A stretch of DNA of 64,000 nucleotides from Pseudomonas sp. GOM7 (GCF_026723825.1 NZ_CP113519.1:5084001-5148000), one strand, 5' to 3'. Counted from the stretch's first letter, positions 36,607 through 45,078 are shown. Notes: generated by a model not told the origin, from the sequence alone. Numbers and translations are program-made.

Positions 36607-37962
36607 ATGGTCAAAGAAACCGAAATCAAACTGCGCGCCAGCCGTGCCACCCTGGCCGCACTGCGCGAACACCCGCTGCTGAAGAAGCGCAACAAGAGCG
36701 GCTGGCAGCGTACCCCACTGTTCAACCAGTACTACGATACGGTGGATCGCCAACTGGCTGGGGCCAAGGTCGCCCTGCGCCTGCGCCGCGATGGCGAGCA
36801 ATTCATCCAGACCCTCAAGTCACGCGGGCAGAGCGTGGCAGGCCTGTCCGAGCGTAACGAATGGGACTGGTACCTGGACAAGCCCGAGCTGGATCTCGGC
36901 AAGCTCGATGATCAGTGCTGGCCGGCCAGCCTGGCAGAGCTGGACAAGAGCAGCCTGATGCCGCTGTTCACCACCGACTTCGTCCGTGAGAAGGCCGAGA
37001 TCGCCTGGGGTCGCGGCAAGGCCAAGGTGGTCATCGAAGCCGCACTGGATCTGGGTAAGGTAATCGCCGGCGAAGGCGAGGAAGAAATCTGCGAGCTGGA
37101 GCTGGAACTGCGTCAGGGCGAACCGGCAGCCCTGCTGGAGCTGGCCTGCGAGCTGGCCGAAGGCCTGCCGCTGATGCCCTGCGACATCAGCAAGGCCGAG
37201 CGCGGCTATCGCCTGTTCGACGCCGGCAGCTACAGCCTGAGCCTGCCGGCACCTAGCCTGAGTGGCGAAATGAACCTGGACGATGCCTTCACCGCCCTGG
37301 CCTGGCACCTGCTCGGCGCCAGCCAGCGCCTGGCCGAACAGTATCGCTGGAACGGCCATTGGCGCCTGCTGGCCGACTGGATCGAGCGCCTGGGTGAACT
37401 GCGCGCGCTGCTCGGCAGCCTCGGCCAGGCCGTGCCGCGCGCCAGCAGTCGTGAGCTGCGCCAGGGCCTGGACGCCCTGCTCGACGACTGGCGCCCACGC
37501 CTGCAAGCCGGCCAGGCCGACGAGTCGATGCGCCAGGCGGCGCCAGCCCTGTTCGCCAGCGAGCTGGATTCGCCACGTTGGGGCCTGCTCTCGCTGCAAT
37601 TGGCGCGCTGGCTGCTGGCCGGAGCCTGGCGCGAAGGGCGCAATGCCCGCGGCCAACGCCAGGGCGAAGCCGCCGTGAGCAACTGGCTGAGCACGCAACT
37701 GGCCGAAGAAGCCAATGCACTCAACCTGCGCCATTACCAGAGCCAACCGCAGCGCCTGGTGGAACAGTCACCACGCCTGGAACGCCTGCTGGTCTGGCTG
37801 CGCCTGGCACGCCAGGTGCTCGACCTGAGCGAGGCCGATCGCCTGTATGGCGAGCTGAGCAAACTGAGCGAACTGGCGCAACAGCACGCCGAAGCCGAGG
37901 CCATCACCGAGCAGTGCATAAAAGTGCAACAGTTGCGGGCCTGGAAAGCTCTGCTGCGTTGA
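36607..37962 (+). CDS. CYTH/CHAD-domain inorganic triphosphatase
   Basis: The 451-residue protein opens with the CYTH signature ETEIKL (ExExK, residues 4-9), which binds the triphosphate and metal, and continues through the CYTH barrel to about residue 205 (EVELEL-like EICELELELRQ). A CHAD helical domain rich in conserved histidines and arginines follows (about 225-451). CYTH enzymes hydrolyse tripolyphosphate, and CHAD domains bind polyphosphate. Its position next to phosphate uptake genes fits a phosphate role. No ribosome site stands out before the ATG. Confidence 0.92.
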   Translation: MVKETEIKLRASRATLAALREHPLLKKRNKSGWQRTPLFNQYYDTVDRQLAGAKVALRLRRDGEQFIQTLKSRGQSVAGLSERNEWDWYLDKPELDLGKLDDQCWPASLAELDKSSLMPLFTTDFVREKAEIAWGRGKAKVVIEAALDLGKVIAGEGEEEICELELELRQGEPAALLELACELAEGLPLMPCDISKAERGYRLFDAGSYSLSLPAPSLSGEMNLDDAFTALAWHLLGASQRLAEQYRWNGHWRLLADWIERLGELRALLGSLGQAVPRASSRELRQGLDALLDDWRPRLQAGQADESMRQAAPALFASELDSPRWGLLSLQLARWLLAGAWREGRNARGQRQGEAAVSNWLSTQLAEEANALNLRHYQSQPQRLVEQSPRLERLLVWLRLARQVLDLSEADRLYGELSKLSELAQQHAEAEAITEQCIKVQQLRAWKALLR

Positions 37963-38029
37963 GCCAGCATATGAGGCCGGCGGCCCGCTGCCGCCCGGCC
38001 TTGCCTGTCCCTCGACGGAACGACCCCAC

Positions 38030-38698
38030 ATGCTCCGAAGCAGCCTGAAATCGCTCCTCACCACCTGGCTGACCGGCCTGCTGGCCCTGTTGCCGCTGGC
38101 CCTGACCCTGGCGCTGCTGGCCTGGATCGTCGGCCTGCTCAACCGCCTGATCGGCCCGGCCACCCCCATCGGTCAGGTGTTCGCCGCCCTCGGCCAACCC
38201 TTCGTCAGCAACAGCTACATGGCCTGGCTGCTGGGCACGCTGGTGTTGGTGGCCAGCCTCTATCCTCTGGGCCTGGCCGTACAACTGGGCCTGCGCAAAC
38301 CCCTGGCCTGGCTGCTCGACCGCACCCTGCGGCGCACGCCGGTACTGGGCAATCTGTATAACCTGGCCGACCGCTTCGTCGGTCTGCTGGACAAGAGCAA
38401 GAACCCGGACATCGCCACCATGGCGCCGGTCTGGTGCTTCTTCGGCGGCGACGGCGCCGCCGTGCTGGCCCTGCGCCCCAGCTCGGAGAGCATCGAGCTG
38501 GAGGGCCGCGCCTATTGCGCCATTCTCGTGCCCACCGCGCCCATCCCCATCGGCGGTGGCCTGCTCTACGTGCCGGTGGACTGGATACGCCCGGCGGACA
38601 TGGGCGTCGAGCAATTGACCAGCATCTATGTGTCCATGGGCCTTACCCCACCGACCAAGCGCGAGCCGGCAGCGCCGAAGCCAACTCCCGCCCCCTGA
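38030..38698 (+). CDS. DUF502 membrane protein
   Basis: The 222-residue protein has two membrane helices (about 12-34 and 62-87) and the DUF502 core RTPVLGNLYNLADRFVGLL and the IPIGGGLLYVPVDWIRPADM loop near the C-terminus. DUF502 proteins are widespread inner-membrane proteins of uncertain function. The first codons overlap no gene; it lies 67 bases after the CYTH/CHAD gene and may be co-transcribed. It is convergent with the lrp-like gene. Confidence 0.88.
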   Translation: MLRSSLKSLLTTWLTGLLALLPLALTLALLAWIVGLLNRLIGPATPIGQVFAALGQPFVSNSYMAWLLGTLVLVASLYPLGLAVQLGLRKPLAWLLDRTLRRTPVLGNLYNLADRFVGLLDKSKNPDIATMAPVWCFFGGDGAAVLALRPSSESIELEGRAYCAILVPTAPIPIGGGLLYVPVDWIRPADMGVEQLTSIYVSMGLTPPTKREPAAPKPTPAP

Positions 38699-38712
38699 AG
38701 CCGCAACAGACC

Positions 38713-39180
38713 CTACCCCAGCGGCAGACTGGTGGTGGACTTGATCTCCGACAGGGCAACGATGGAGTTCACCTCCTGAATGCCCGGCACCAGCGACAGC
38801 TTCTCGAAGAAGAAGCGCTCGTAGGCCTCGATATCGCGGGTGACGATGCGCAGCATGAAGTCCACCGCGCCCATCAGTACGTGGCATTCCAGCACCTCGG
38901 GAAACTCGCGCATGGCCTCGGCGAACTCGGTGAGATTGGAGCGACCATGGGCATCGAGCTTGACCTGAGCGAACACCTGGGTCTGCAAACCGATGCGCTT
39001 GCGATCGAGCAGGGTCACCTGCTTGCGGATCACCCCCTCCTCCTTGAGGCGCTGGATACGCCGCCAGCACGGCGACTGGGACAAACCCACCCGCTCGGCG
39101 ATCTCGGCGGTGGAGAGGCCGGCATCCTCCTGCAGCAGGGCAAGAATGCGCTGATCGTAGGCATCCAGAGTGACGGACAT
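38713..39180 (-). CDS. Lrp/AsnC-family transcriptional regulator
   Basis: The 155-residue protein has an N-terminal HTH (LDAYDQRILALLQEDAGLSTAEIAERVGLSQSPCWRRIQRL) and a C-terminal RAM/ACT-like effector domain (VLECHVLMGAVDFMLRIVTRDI). These regulators assemble as octamers and respond to amino acids. It is divergent from a small protein gene across 127 bases of unusually AT-rich sequence, which is the likely autoregulatory and target site. Confidence 0.93.
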   Translation of the reverse strand: MSVTLDAYDQRILALLQEDAGLSTAEIAERVGLSQSPCWRRIQRLKEEGVIRKQVTLLDRKRIGLQTQVFAQVKLDAHGRSNLTEFAEAMREFPEVLECHVLMGAVDFMLRIVTRDIEAYERFFFEKLSLVPGIQEVNSIVALSEIKSTTSLPLG

Positions 39181-39307
39181 AAAAATTCCTAGATATCATG
39201 CTTATCAGGCAAGTTTATCCACGAAAACTGCCAAAACCCAGAAAATCAGGCAGAACTTTTGTTCGCGCAAGGCAGAAACTTGAGCAAAACCAGCTCGAGT
39301 CACCGCC
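39181..39307. promoter_or_regulatory. AT-rich divergent region of the Lrp-like regulator
   Basis: The region is much richer in A and T than its surroundings (for example AAAATTCCTAGATATCATGC). Lrp-family proteins favour such wrapped, AT-rich sites. I cannot place the individual boxes. Confidence 0.5.
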
Positions 39308-39634
39308 ATGCCCGACACCACGCCCTTTCCCACCGTCCAAACCCGTCGCGATCCCTGGCAGGAACGCCCCGCTGCCGGCGTGGCCTACCACCTGCGTACC
39401 GACGCCGAAGCCGAGGTGCTGTGCCGCCTGCTGGGCCTTTTCGCCCAGTTGCAGTTGCTGCCCGATGCCCTGCAGGTGACACGCCGCCAGGACGATCTGC
39501 ATATCGAGCTGCAGGTGCAGGGCCTGTCTGTACACCGCGCTGGCGTACTGGCGCAAAAACTGCGCGGCCTGGTGTGCGTCTGGGAGGTGGACTGGCGCCA
39601 CCTGGATCACAGCTTGAGCAGCGAAGTGGCCTGA
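39308..39634 (+). CDS. Hypothetical protein, 108 residues, divergent from lrp-like gene
   Basis: The product begins MPDTTPFPTVQTRRDPWQE and its centre resembles a small alpha/beta ACT-like fold (AEVLCRLLGLFAQLQLLPDALQVTRRQDDLHIELQV). It has no signal peptide or membrane helix. ACT-like folds bind amino acids, and the divergent Lrp regulator also suggests an amino-acid link, but this is inference. It is followed by a 52-bp palindromic repeat. I do not recognise the family with confidence. Confidence 0.7.
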   Translation: MPDTTPFPTVQTRRDPWQERPAAGVAYHLRTDAEAEVLCRLLGLFAQLQLLPDALQVTRRQDDLHIELQVQGLSVHRAGVLAQKLRGLVCVWEVDWRHLDHSLSSEVA

Positions 39635-39688
39635 AACGGGCTTTCACCCCTGCCAGGCCTTCGCCCCACCCCTGCTTTTCGGGCATGC

Positions 39689-39740
39689 TAGGGTCTGTTG
39701 CCAATTCACGCCCCACGCGTCGAAACGGCAACGGAGCCTA
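39689..39740. repeat. TAGG-ended palindrome, copy 1
   Basis: Left arm TAGGGTCTGTTGCC and right arm CGGCAACGGAGCCTA form an imperfect inverted repeat of 52 bp. Copies 2 and 3 are at 41563-41615 and 61240-61293. This copy lies between the 108-residue gene and the gspE-like gene. Confidence 0.8.
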
Positions 39741-39780
39741 ATCCGGCTACCCTTGTTCAGGCCGATCCCGAGGAGCTCGC

Positions 39781-41565
39781 ATGTCCGCCTTACACACCAC
39801 CACCCCCGACCGCGTGCTGGATCTCGGCGATCTGCTGCGCGAACTGGTCGCCGAAGGGCGCGTGGAGCAGGACGTCGCCGAGCAATGCCTGGCCATTCGC
39901 CGCAGTGCTGTGAACAACCAGCAGCACCCGCTGGAATTCCTCGCCGCACAGCAGGTGGACGACCTGGCGCGACCGGGTAAGAAACTCGACCTGGAAACCC
40001 TTACCGTCTGGCTGGCCAAGTTCGCCGGCCAGCCCTACCTGCGCATCGACCCGCTGAAGATCGACGTGCCGGCCATCACACCGCTGATGTCCTACGCCTT
40101 TGCCCAACGTCACAAGATCTTGGCCGTGGCAGTGGACAGCGAATGCGTCACCATCGCCAGCAGCCAGCCGCTGGTGCATAGCTGGGAAGCCAACCTGATT
40201 CACGTGCTCAAGCGCCCGATCAAACGCGTGGTAGCCAACCCGGTGGACATCCAGCGTTTCACCACCGAGTTCTACCGCCTGGCCCGTTCGGTCAGCGGCG
40301 CCAGTGCCACCGACCAGAAGATCAGCGGGGTCGGCAACTTCGAGCAACTGCTCAGCCTCGGCGCGCAGGATCAGGAGCCGGACGCCAACGATGCACACAT
40401 CGTCAATATCGTCGACTGGCTGTTCCAGTACGCCTTCCAGCAGCGCGCCAGCGATATCCACATCGAGCCGCGCCGCGAGCAGGGCACGGTGCGCTTTCGC
40501 ATCGATGGCGTGCTGCACACCGTCTACCAGTTCCCGGCGCAGGTCACCATGGCGGTGGTCAGCCGCCTGAAGAACCTCGGCCGCATGAACATCGCCGAGA
40601 AACGCAAACCGCAGGACGGCCGGGTCAAGACCAAGACCCCGGATGGCAACGAGGTGGAACTGCGCCTGTCGACCCTGCCCACCGCCTTCGGCGAGAAGAT
40701 GGTGATGCGTATCTTCGACCCGGAAGTGCTGCTGAAAAGCCCCGACCAACTCGGTTTCTCCCCCGAGGATCTGCGTCGCTGGGCCAGCATGACTAGCCAA
40801 CCCAACGGCATCATCCTGGTCACCGGCCCCACCGGCTCGGGCAAGACCACCACGCTCTACACCACGCTCAAGCAGCTTGCCACCGAGGAGGTGAACGTCT
40901 GCACCATCGAAGACCCCATCGAGATGATCGAAGGCGCGTTCAACCAGATGCAGGTGCAGCACAACATCGACCTCACCTTCGCCAGCGGCGTGCGCGCGCT
41001 GATGCGCCAGGATCCGGACATCATCATGGTGGGCGAGATCCGCGACCTGGAAACCGCGGAAATGGCCATCCAGGCAGCGCTGACCGGCCACCTGGTGCTC
41101 TCCACCCTGCATACCAACGATGCCCCCAGCGCCATCACCCGCCTGCTCGAACTGGGCGTGCCGCACTACCTGCTCAAGGCCACCATCCTCGGCGTCATGG
41201 CCCAGCGCCTGGTGCGCACCCTGTGCCCGCACTGCAAGGCGCCGGTGCAACTGGACGAAGATACCTGGAACGGCCTGACCCGCCCCTGGAGCTCGCCCCT
41301 GCCGACCCAGGCGCACCATGCCGTGGGCTGCCTGGAATGCCGCGAAACCGGCTACCGGGGCCGCGCCGGGGTGTACGAGATCATGCTGCTCAACGACGCC
41401 ATCAAGCCGTTGATCACAGCCGATACCGACCTCACCGCCCTGCGCCGCGCCGCCTTCAAGGACGGCATGCGCAGCCTGCGCCTGTCCGGTGCGCAGAAGG
41501 TCGCCGCCGGGCTGACCACCATCGAAGAGGTATTGCGCGTCACGCCACAGAGCGAACAGCGTTAG
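39781..41565 (+). CDS. GspE/PulE-family ATPase
   Basis: The 594-residue protein has an N-terminal GSPII_E domain, the AAA-type secretion ATPase core with Walker A TGPTGSGKTTTLYTT (about residue 346), Asp boxes in VCTIEDPIEM and Walker B DIIMVGEIRD, the His box LVLSTLHTNDAPSA, and the zinc motif CPHC...CLEC (tetracysteine). It powers type II secretion or type IV pilus assembly. No other secretion genes are nearby, so it is an orphan ATPase whose partner apparatus is elsewhere. A ribosome site, GAGGAG (reading GAGGAGCTCGC), precedes the ATG. Its TAG stop is the start of a palindromic repeat. Confidence 0.93.
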   Translation: MSALHTTTPDRVLDLGDLLRELVAEGRVEQDVAEQCLAIRRSAVNNQQHPLEFLAAQQVDDLARPGKKLDLETLTVWLAKFAGQPYLRIDPLKIDVPAITPLMSYAFAQRHKILAVAVDSECVTIASSQPLVHSWEANLIHVLKRPIKRVVANPVDIQRFTTEFYRLARSVSGASATDQKISGVGNFEQLLSLGAQDQEPDANDAHIVNIVDWLFQYAFQQRASDIHIEPRREQGTVRFRIDGVLHTVYQFPAQVTMAVVSRLKNLGRMNIAEKRKPQDGRVKTKTPDGNEVELRLSTLPTAFGEKMVMRIFDPEVLLKSPDQLGFSPEDLRRWASMTSQPNGIILVTGPTGSGKTTTLYTTLKQLATEEVNVCTIEDPIEMIEGAFNQMQVQHNIDLTFASGVRALMRQDPDIIMVGEIRDLETAEMAIQAALTGHLVLSTLHTNDAPSAITRLLELGVPHYLLKATILGVMAQRLVRTLCPHCKAPVQLDEDTWNGLTRPWSSPLPTQAHHAVGCLECRETGYRGRAGVYEIMLLNDAIKPLITADTDLTALRRAAFKDGMRSLRLSGAQKVAAGLTTIEEVLRVTPQSEQR

Positions 41566-41615
41566 GCTCTGTTGCCGCTTCGCGCACGGCCGCGACAGAG
41601 CGACAACAGCTCCTA
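41563..41615. repeat. TAGG-ended palindrome, copy 2
   Basis: It begins TAGGCTCTGTTGCCGCTT and ends GCGACAACAGCTCCTA, a 53-bp imperfect palindrome. The initial TAG is the stop codon of the GspE-like gene. Confidence 0.8.
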
Positions 41616-41802
41616 GCCGCGCCCGACAATGTGACCGATTTCCCATGCCTGCGCCCGGCAGCGCCTGGGTCTGCACAACATGCGTAATGGTCGGCAGTTG
41701 GCCATCCACGGCTATGCTTAGATGCGGAATTCAGGCAATGGAGTCCGCAATGCATCACAACGGGATCGAAACAGGCGCACTGACCATGCGAGCCAGGCGT
41801 AC

Positions 41803-42048
41803 ATGACGGAGTATCTGCACCACCTTGCGTTCTGGGACTGGCTGGCCCTGGCGACGCTGCTGCTACTCATCGAGGTATTCGGCGCCGGCGGTTATCTGTT
41901 GTGGATCGGCCTGGCCGCCGTGATCACCAGCGCCCTCACCTTCCTGCTGGGGCTGTCATGGGCCTGGCAGATCGGCCTGTTCGGCCTGCTGGCAGTGGTT
42001 ACCGCCCTGCTCTGGCGCAGCCATCAACAACGCCGCGTACAGACCTGA
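41803..42048 (+). CDS. NfeD-like membrane protein
   Basis: The ATG at 41803 gives 81 residues with three closely packed membrane helices (LALATLLLLIEVFGAGGYLL, WIGLAAVITSALTFLLGL and IGLFGLLAVVTALLW). The pattern matches the transmembrane part of the NfeD/YbbK family, without the C-terminal OB domain. Such proteins partner with stomatin-like proteins or proteases at the membrane. An 18-codon frame with its own ribosome site ends by overlapping this ATG. A longer in-frame start at 41722 lacks support. Confidence 0.75.
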   Translation: MTEYLHHLAFWDWLALATLLLLIEVFGAGGYLLWIGLAAVITSALTFLLGLSWAWQIGLFGLLAVVTALLWRSHQQRRVQT

Positions 42049-42150
42049 GCCACTCGCGACCTGCCCCTGCGCCGCCTATCGGCCAAGGGGAACCATCGTG
42101 CCAATTGGCCACTCTCAGGATCATCGATCACTGCATTTAGGAGTGCCACC

Positions 42151-42486
42151 ATGCGCTTTCTGAACCGAGCCGCCCTGGTGCTGGGCGGCTGCATGCTGGT
42201 CCAGGCGGCCTCGGCCGATGGACTGCTGCGCGACATCCTCTCCTCGGGCGCCACCACGGCGTCTACCTACCTCACCTTCAAGGATCGCAAGCTGGTGGCC
42301 GCTGCCGAAGAAGACGCCAGCAGCTTCGTCGCCAGTGCCGGAGAGATCCGTGGCCCGCATCTGGAGGCGGCACTGCAGAAGCTGCGAGCAGACAACCCGC
42401 AGTTGCAGCAGGCGGACGACATGGCGCTGGCCAGCGCCATCCTCGCCACCTCGACGAACGCGCCGCAACGTCTGGCTGCGGAGTGA
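42151..42486 (+). CDS. DUF2388 secreted protein
   Basis: The 111-residue product has a signal peptide (about 1-22, ending QAASA) followed by the DUF2388 core LLRDILSSGATTASTYLTFKDRKLV. These are small periplasmic proteins largely confined to Pseudomonas and relatives, of unknown role. A TTAGGAG ribosome site lies nearby. A repeat element of about 280 bp follows. Confidence 0.85.
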   Translation: MRFLNRAALVLGGCMLVQAASADGLLRDILSSGATTASTYLTFKDRKLVAAAEEDASSFVASAGEIRGPHLEAALQKLRADNPQLQQADDMALASAILATSTNAPQRLAAE

Positions 42487-42510
42487 GGAAAGGGGGGCGT
42501 GGATATGTAG

Positions 42511-42788
42511 GTCGGCCTTGATACCGGACTTGGCTAGCTGGTTTGATGGCTGCTTGGGTGTCCGTTCCGGATTGCCGCGTTTTTGCTGATGTTTTTGGTT
42601 TCACCCTCCCGGGCTATCACTTTTGTAGGGCAAAAGTAACCAGCGTTTCTTTTGCTTAATTTTCTTTGCGCTGGGCGGCAAACCGATTTCAAAGAAAAGT
42701 GAGTCCCCGAGGGGGCGAAACAGGGCGTTTCTGCACACACCGCAGCGGCGTCCAGACACAAACTTGCCAGTCCGGTATCAAGACCGAC
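42511..42788. repeat. 278-bp element with terminal inverted repeats (short member of the large palindrome family)
   Basis: The left end GTCGGCCTTGATACCGGACT (42511-42530) pairs with the right end (42769-42788), whose complement reads GTCGGTCTTGATACCGGACT, a 19 of 20 match. Inside are TTTTCTTTG...CAAAGAAAA (a hairpin near 42661-42697) and segments TTGCCGCGTTTTTG and AAACTTGCCAGTCCGG shared with the element at 58527-59415. It holds no credible gene. Confidence 0.75.
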
Positions 42789-42811
42789 TTCCCCGAGATG
42801 CCGCGAAGAAC

Positions 42812-42846
42812 CATAAAAAACCCGCCACGCTGGCGGGTTTCTTATA
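42812..42846. terminator. Bidirectional terminator after sutA
   Basis: A 10-bp stem AAACCCGCCA/TGGCGGGTTT with a CGC loop has an A-run on its left and T-rich sequence on its right. On the minus strand it is followed by TTTTTTATGG. It sits 12 bases past the sutA stop and can also stop transcription from the plus strand. Confidence 0.85.
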
Positions 42847-42857
42847 GCGAGCCGTCC

Positions 42858-43181
42858 TCAGATGGGGCGGCTGCCGTATTTGCTGTCGGGCTTCTTGGGT
42901 GGGTCGGCGACCACATTGGGCTCCACCTCCTGCACCTTGCCGCCACGGGCGAGAAACTCTTCCATGGCCTTGGCCAGAGCATCGCGCTCCTTCTGCTTGG
43001 CCTCGATGCTAGGCATCTCGTCGACCTCGACGGCCTTGGCCTTGCTTTTCTTGCCAGGCGCTACGGCCTCACTCTCGCCGTCATCATCCCCGGCGTCGCC
43101 GTCATCGGCTGCCGCCAGCTCCTCACCATCATCCTCGTCGGAGGCTTCCAGATCATCTTGTTCCAGGTCTTCGTCGCTCAT
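42858..43181 (-). CDS. sutA: SutA-like transcriptional regulator
   Basis: The ATG at 43179-43181 gives 107 residues. An acidic disordered N-terminus (SDEDLEQDDLEASDEDDGEE) is followed by a Lys-rich patch, a helix (KQKERDALAKAMEEFLARGG) and the conserved tail NVVADPPKKPDSKYGSRPI. This is the organisation of P. aeruginosa SutA, an RNA polymerase-binding protein that raises transcription, including rRNA genes, during slow growth. The neighbour yjbQ supports the assignment. A second in-frame ATG lies 12 bases upstream. Confidence 0.88.
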   Translation of the reverse strand: MSDEDLEQDDLEASDEDDGEELAAADDGDAGDDDGESEAVAPGKKSKAKAVEVDEMPSIEAKQKERDALAKAMEEFLARGGKVQEVEPNVVADPPKKPDSKYGSRPI

Positions 43182-43258
43182 GTTCAACCTCATGACTTGC
43201 GAAAAGCAGGTTAGTTATAGACCAGTCATGCAGCGTGCACCGCACGACCGGAAAAAAT

Positions 43259-43684
43259 TCAAATAGCCTCGCCCTGCAGCGTCGCCATCACTCGCCGAGC
43301 CCCGCCATGATCACGGTGCTCGCCGAGATAGATGCCTTGCCAGGTGCCTAACGCCAGGCGTCCATCCTGTATCGGCAGGAGCAACTGAAACCCCAGCAGA
43401 CTGCCCTTGAAGTGCGCCGGCAAATCGTCCGGGCCTTCGTAATCGTGTTCGTAACCCGCCTCCCCTTGCGGCACCAAGCGGTTGAAGAACCGCTCGAAAT
43501 CGCGACGCACAGCCGGGTCGGCATTCTCGTTGACCGTCAAGGACGCCGAGGTGTGCTGCAGCCACAGGTGCAACAGACCCATGCGTATCTGCGTCAGTTC
43601 AGGCAATCCTCTGACGATCTCTTCGCTCACCAGATGAAAGCCGCGACTGCGCGGCGACAGTTCGATCACACGCTGCATCCACAT
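43259..43684 (-). CDS. yjbQ: YjbQ family protein (UPF0047, thiamine phosphate synthase-like)
   Basis: The 141-residue protein has the YjbQ signatures LLHLWLQHTSASLTVNENAD and RLALGTWQGIYLGEHRDHGG, with conserved histidines lining the putative metal site. Family members have weak thiamine-phosphate synthase activity in vitro; the true role is uncertain. It is upstream of sutA on the same strand with a 77-base gap. A TAGAAT-GCGCGC promoter lies before it. Confidence 0.9.
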   Translation of the reverse strand: MWMQRVIELSPRSRGFHLVSEEIVRGLPELTQIRMGLLHLWLQHTSASLTVNENADPAVRRDFERFFNRLVPQGEAGYEHDYEGPDDLPAHFKGSLLGFQLLLPIQDGRLALGTWQGIYLGEHRDHGGARRVMATLQGEAI

Positions 43685-43702
43685 GGCACTCTCCCAGGCT
43701 TT

Positions 43703-43724
43703 AGCGCGCGCATTCTAGCGCGCT
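43703..43724 (-). promoter_or_regulatory. Candidate yjbQ promoter with palindrome around the -10
   Basis: On the minus strand TAGAAT (plus 43712-43717) is followed by GCGCGC. The arms AGCGCGC (43703-43709) and GCGCGCT (43718-43724) flank the -10 symmetrically, so a dimeric protein could cover it. Confidence 0.5.
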
Positions 43725-43727
43725 GCC

Positions 43728-43764
43728 AGAAAAAACAAAGGGCGCCGAAAGGCGCCCTTGTATT
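43728..43764 (-). terminator. Terminator of the downstream ammonium transporter gene
   Basis: A 9-bp stem AAGGGCGCC/GGCGCCCTT with a GAAA loop (plus strand) is followed on the minus strand by TGTTTTTT. It lies 18 bases after the amt stop. Confidence 0.85.
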
Positions 43765-43776
43765 TTCCACCGACGC

Positions 43777-45030
43777 TTATTTCTTGCCGGTGAACTCCGG
43801 GTAAGCTTCCATACCACACTCGGCAATGTCCACACCCTCGTATTCCTCTTCTTCGCTGACGCGCAGGCCCATCACCGCCTTGATGATGCTCCAGACGATC
43901 AGGCTGGCGACGAATACCCAGGCGAAGATGCAACCGATACCCAGCAGTTGCGCGCCCAGGGAAGCATCGCCGTTGGTCAGGCAGACCGCCAGCAGGCCCC
44001 AGATGCCGACCACGCCATGCACGGAGATGGCACCGACCGGATCGTCGAGCTTGAGCTTGTCCAGAGCGAGGATGGAGAACACCACCAGCACGCCACCGAC
44101 CCCACCGATCAGGGTGGCCTGCAGGGCGCTCGGGGTCAGCGGTTCGGCGGTGATGGCCACCAGACCGGCCAGCGCGCCGTTGAGCGCCATGGTCAGGTCG
44201 GCCTTGCCGAACAGGATGCGCGCCACGATCAGTGCGGCGATCAGGCCGCCGGCAGCAGCCATGTTGGTATTGGTGAACACCTGAGCCACGGCGTTGGCGT
44301 CTTCGATGGTGCTCATTTTCAACTGCGAGCCACCGTTGAAGCCGAACCAGCCCATCCACAGGATGAAGGCGCCCAGGGTCGCCAGCGGCAGATTGGCACC
44401 CGGAATGGCATTGACCTGGCCGTTGGCGCCGTACTTGCCCTTGCGCGCCCCCAGCAGCAACACACCGGCCAGAGCGGCGGAGGCGCCCGCCATGTGCACC
44501 ACGCCGGAACCGGCGAAGTCGAGGAAGCCGGCTTCGTTGAGGAAGCCCGAACCCCATTTCCAGAAGCCCTGCACCGGATAGATGAAGCCGGTCATGACCA
44601 CGGCGAAGGCCAGGAAGGCCCACAGTTTCATACGCTCGGCGACAGCACCTGAGACGATCGACATGCAGGTCGCGGCGAACACCACCTGGAAGAAGAAGTC
44701 CGAACGAGCCGAGTAGTAGGGGGCGTCATCGCCACCGGCCAGAACGGCTTCTGCGGTGTTCTCGTCACCGATCAGGAAACCCAGGCTGGGGAAGATGCCG
44801 CCTTCCGGGCTGGAGTACATGATGTGGTAACCGATCACCAGATACATGACGCTGGCCACCGCGTAGAGGGCGATGTTCTTGGTCAGGATCTCGGTGGTGT
44901 TCTTGGCGCGTACCAAACCGGATTCGAGCATGGCGAAACCAGCCGCCATCCACATCACCAGAGCCCCACAGATCAGAAAGTAAAAGGTATCGAAACCATA
45001 CTGCAATGCAGTCAATGCTGTGTTGTCCAT
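43777..45030 (-). CDS. amtB2: Ammonium transporter, second copy in the operon
   Basis: The 417-residue protein has about eleven membrane helices and the Amt signatures DFAGSGVVHMAGASAALAG and HGVVGIWGLLAVCLTN with the channel histidines. It lacks a cleavable signal and starts MDNTALTALQYGFDTFYF. It diverges in sequence from the adjacent amt, so the pair is not a recent duplication. Amt proteins conduct ammonia or ammonium and are blocked by GlnK. The symbol follows the P. stutzeri amtB1/amtB2 layout and is inference. Confidence 0.92.
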   Translation of the reverse strand: MDNTALTALQYGFDTFYFLICGALVMWMAAGFAMLESGLVRAKNTTEILTKNIALYAVASVMYLVIGYHIMYSSPEGGIFPSLGFLIGDENTAEAVLAGGDDAPYYSARSDFFFQVVFAATCMSIVSGAVAERMKLWAFLAFAVVMTGFIYPVQGFWKWGSGFLNEAGFLDFAGSGVVHMAGASAALAGVLLLGARKGKYGANGQVNAIPGANLPLATLGAFILWMGWFGFNGGSQLKMSTIEDANAVAQVFTNTNMAAAGGLIAALIVARILFGKADLTMALNGALAGLVAITAEPLTPSALQATLIGGVGGVLVVFSILALDKLKLDDPVGAISVHGVVGIWGLLAVCLTNGDASLGAQLLGIGCIFAWVFVASLIVWSIIKAVMGLRVSEEEEYEGVDIAECGMEAYPEFTGKK

Positions 45031-45078
45031 TGTTCACCTCTTGCCGGTGCGCTTATTGGTGCGCTCTTCGGTAGAAGA

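Noticed and set aside
39790..41709. Open frame antisense to the GspE-like gene
   Set aside because: The sense frame has all ATPase motifs; the antisense has none.
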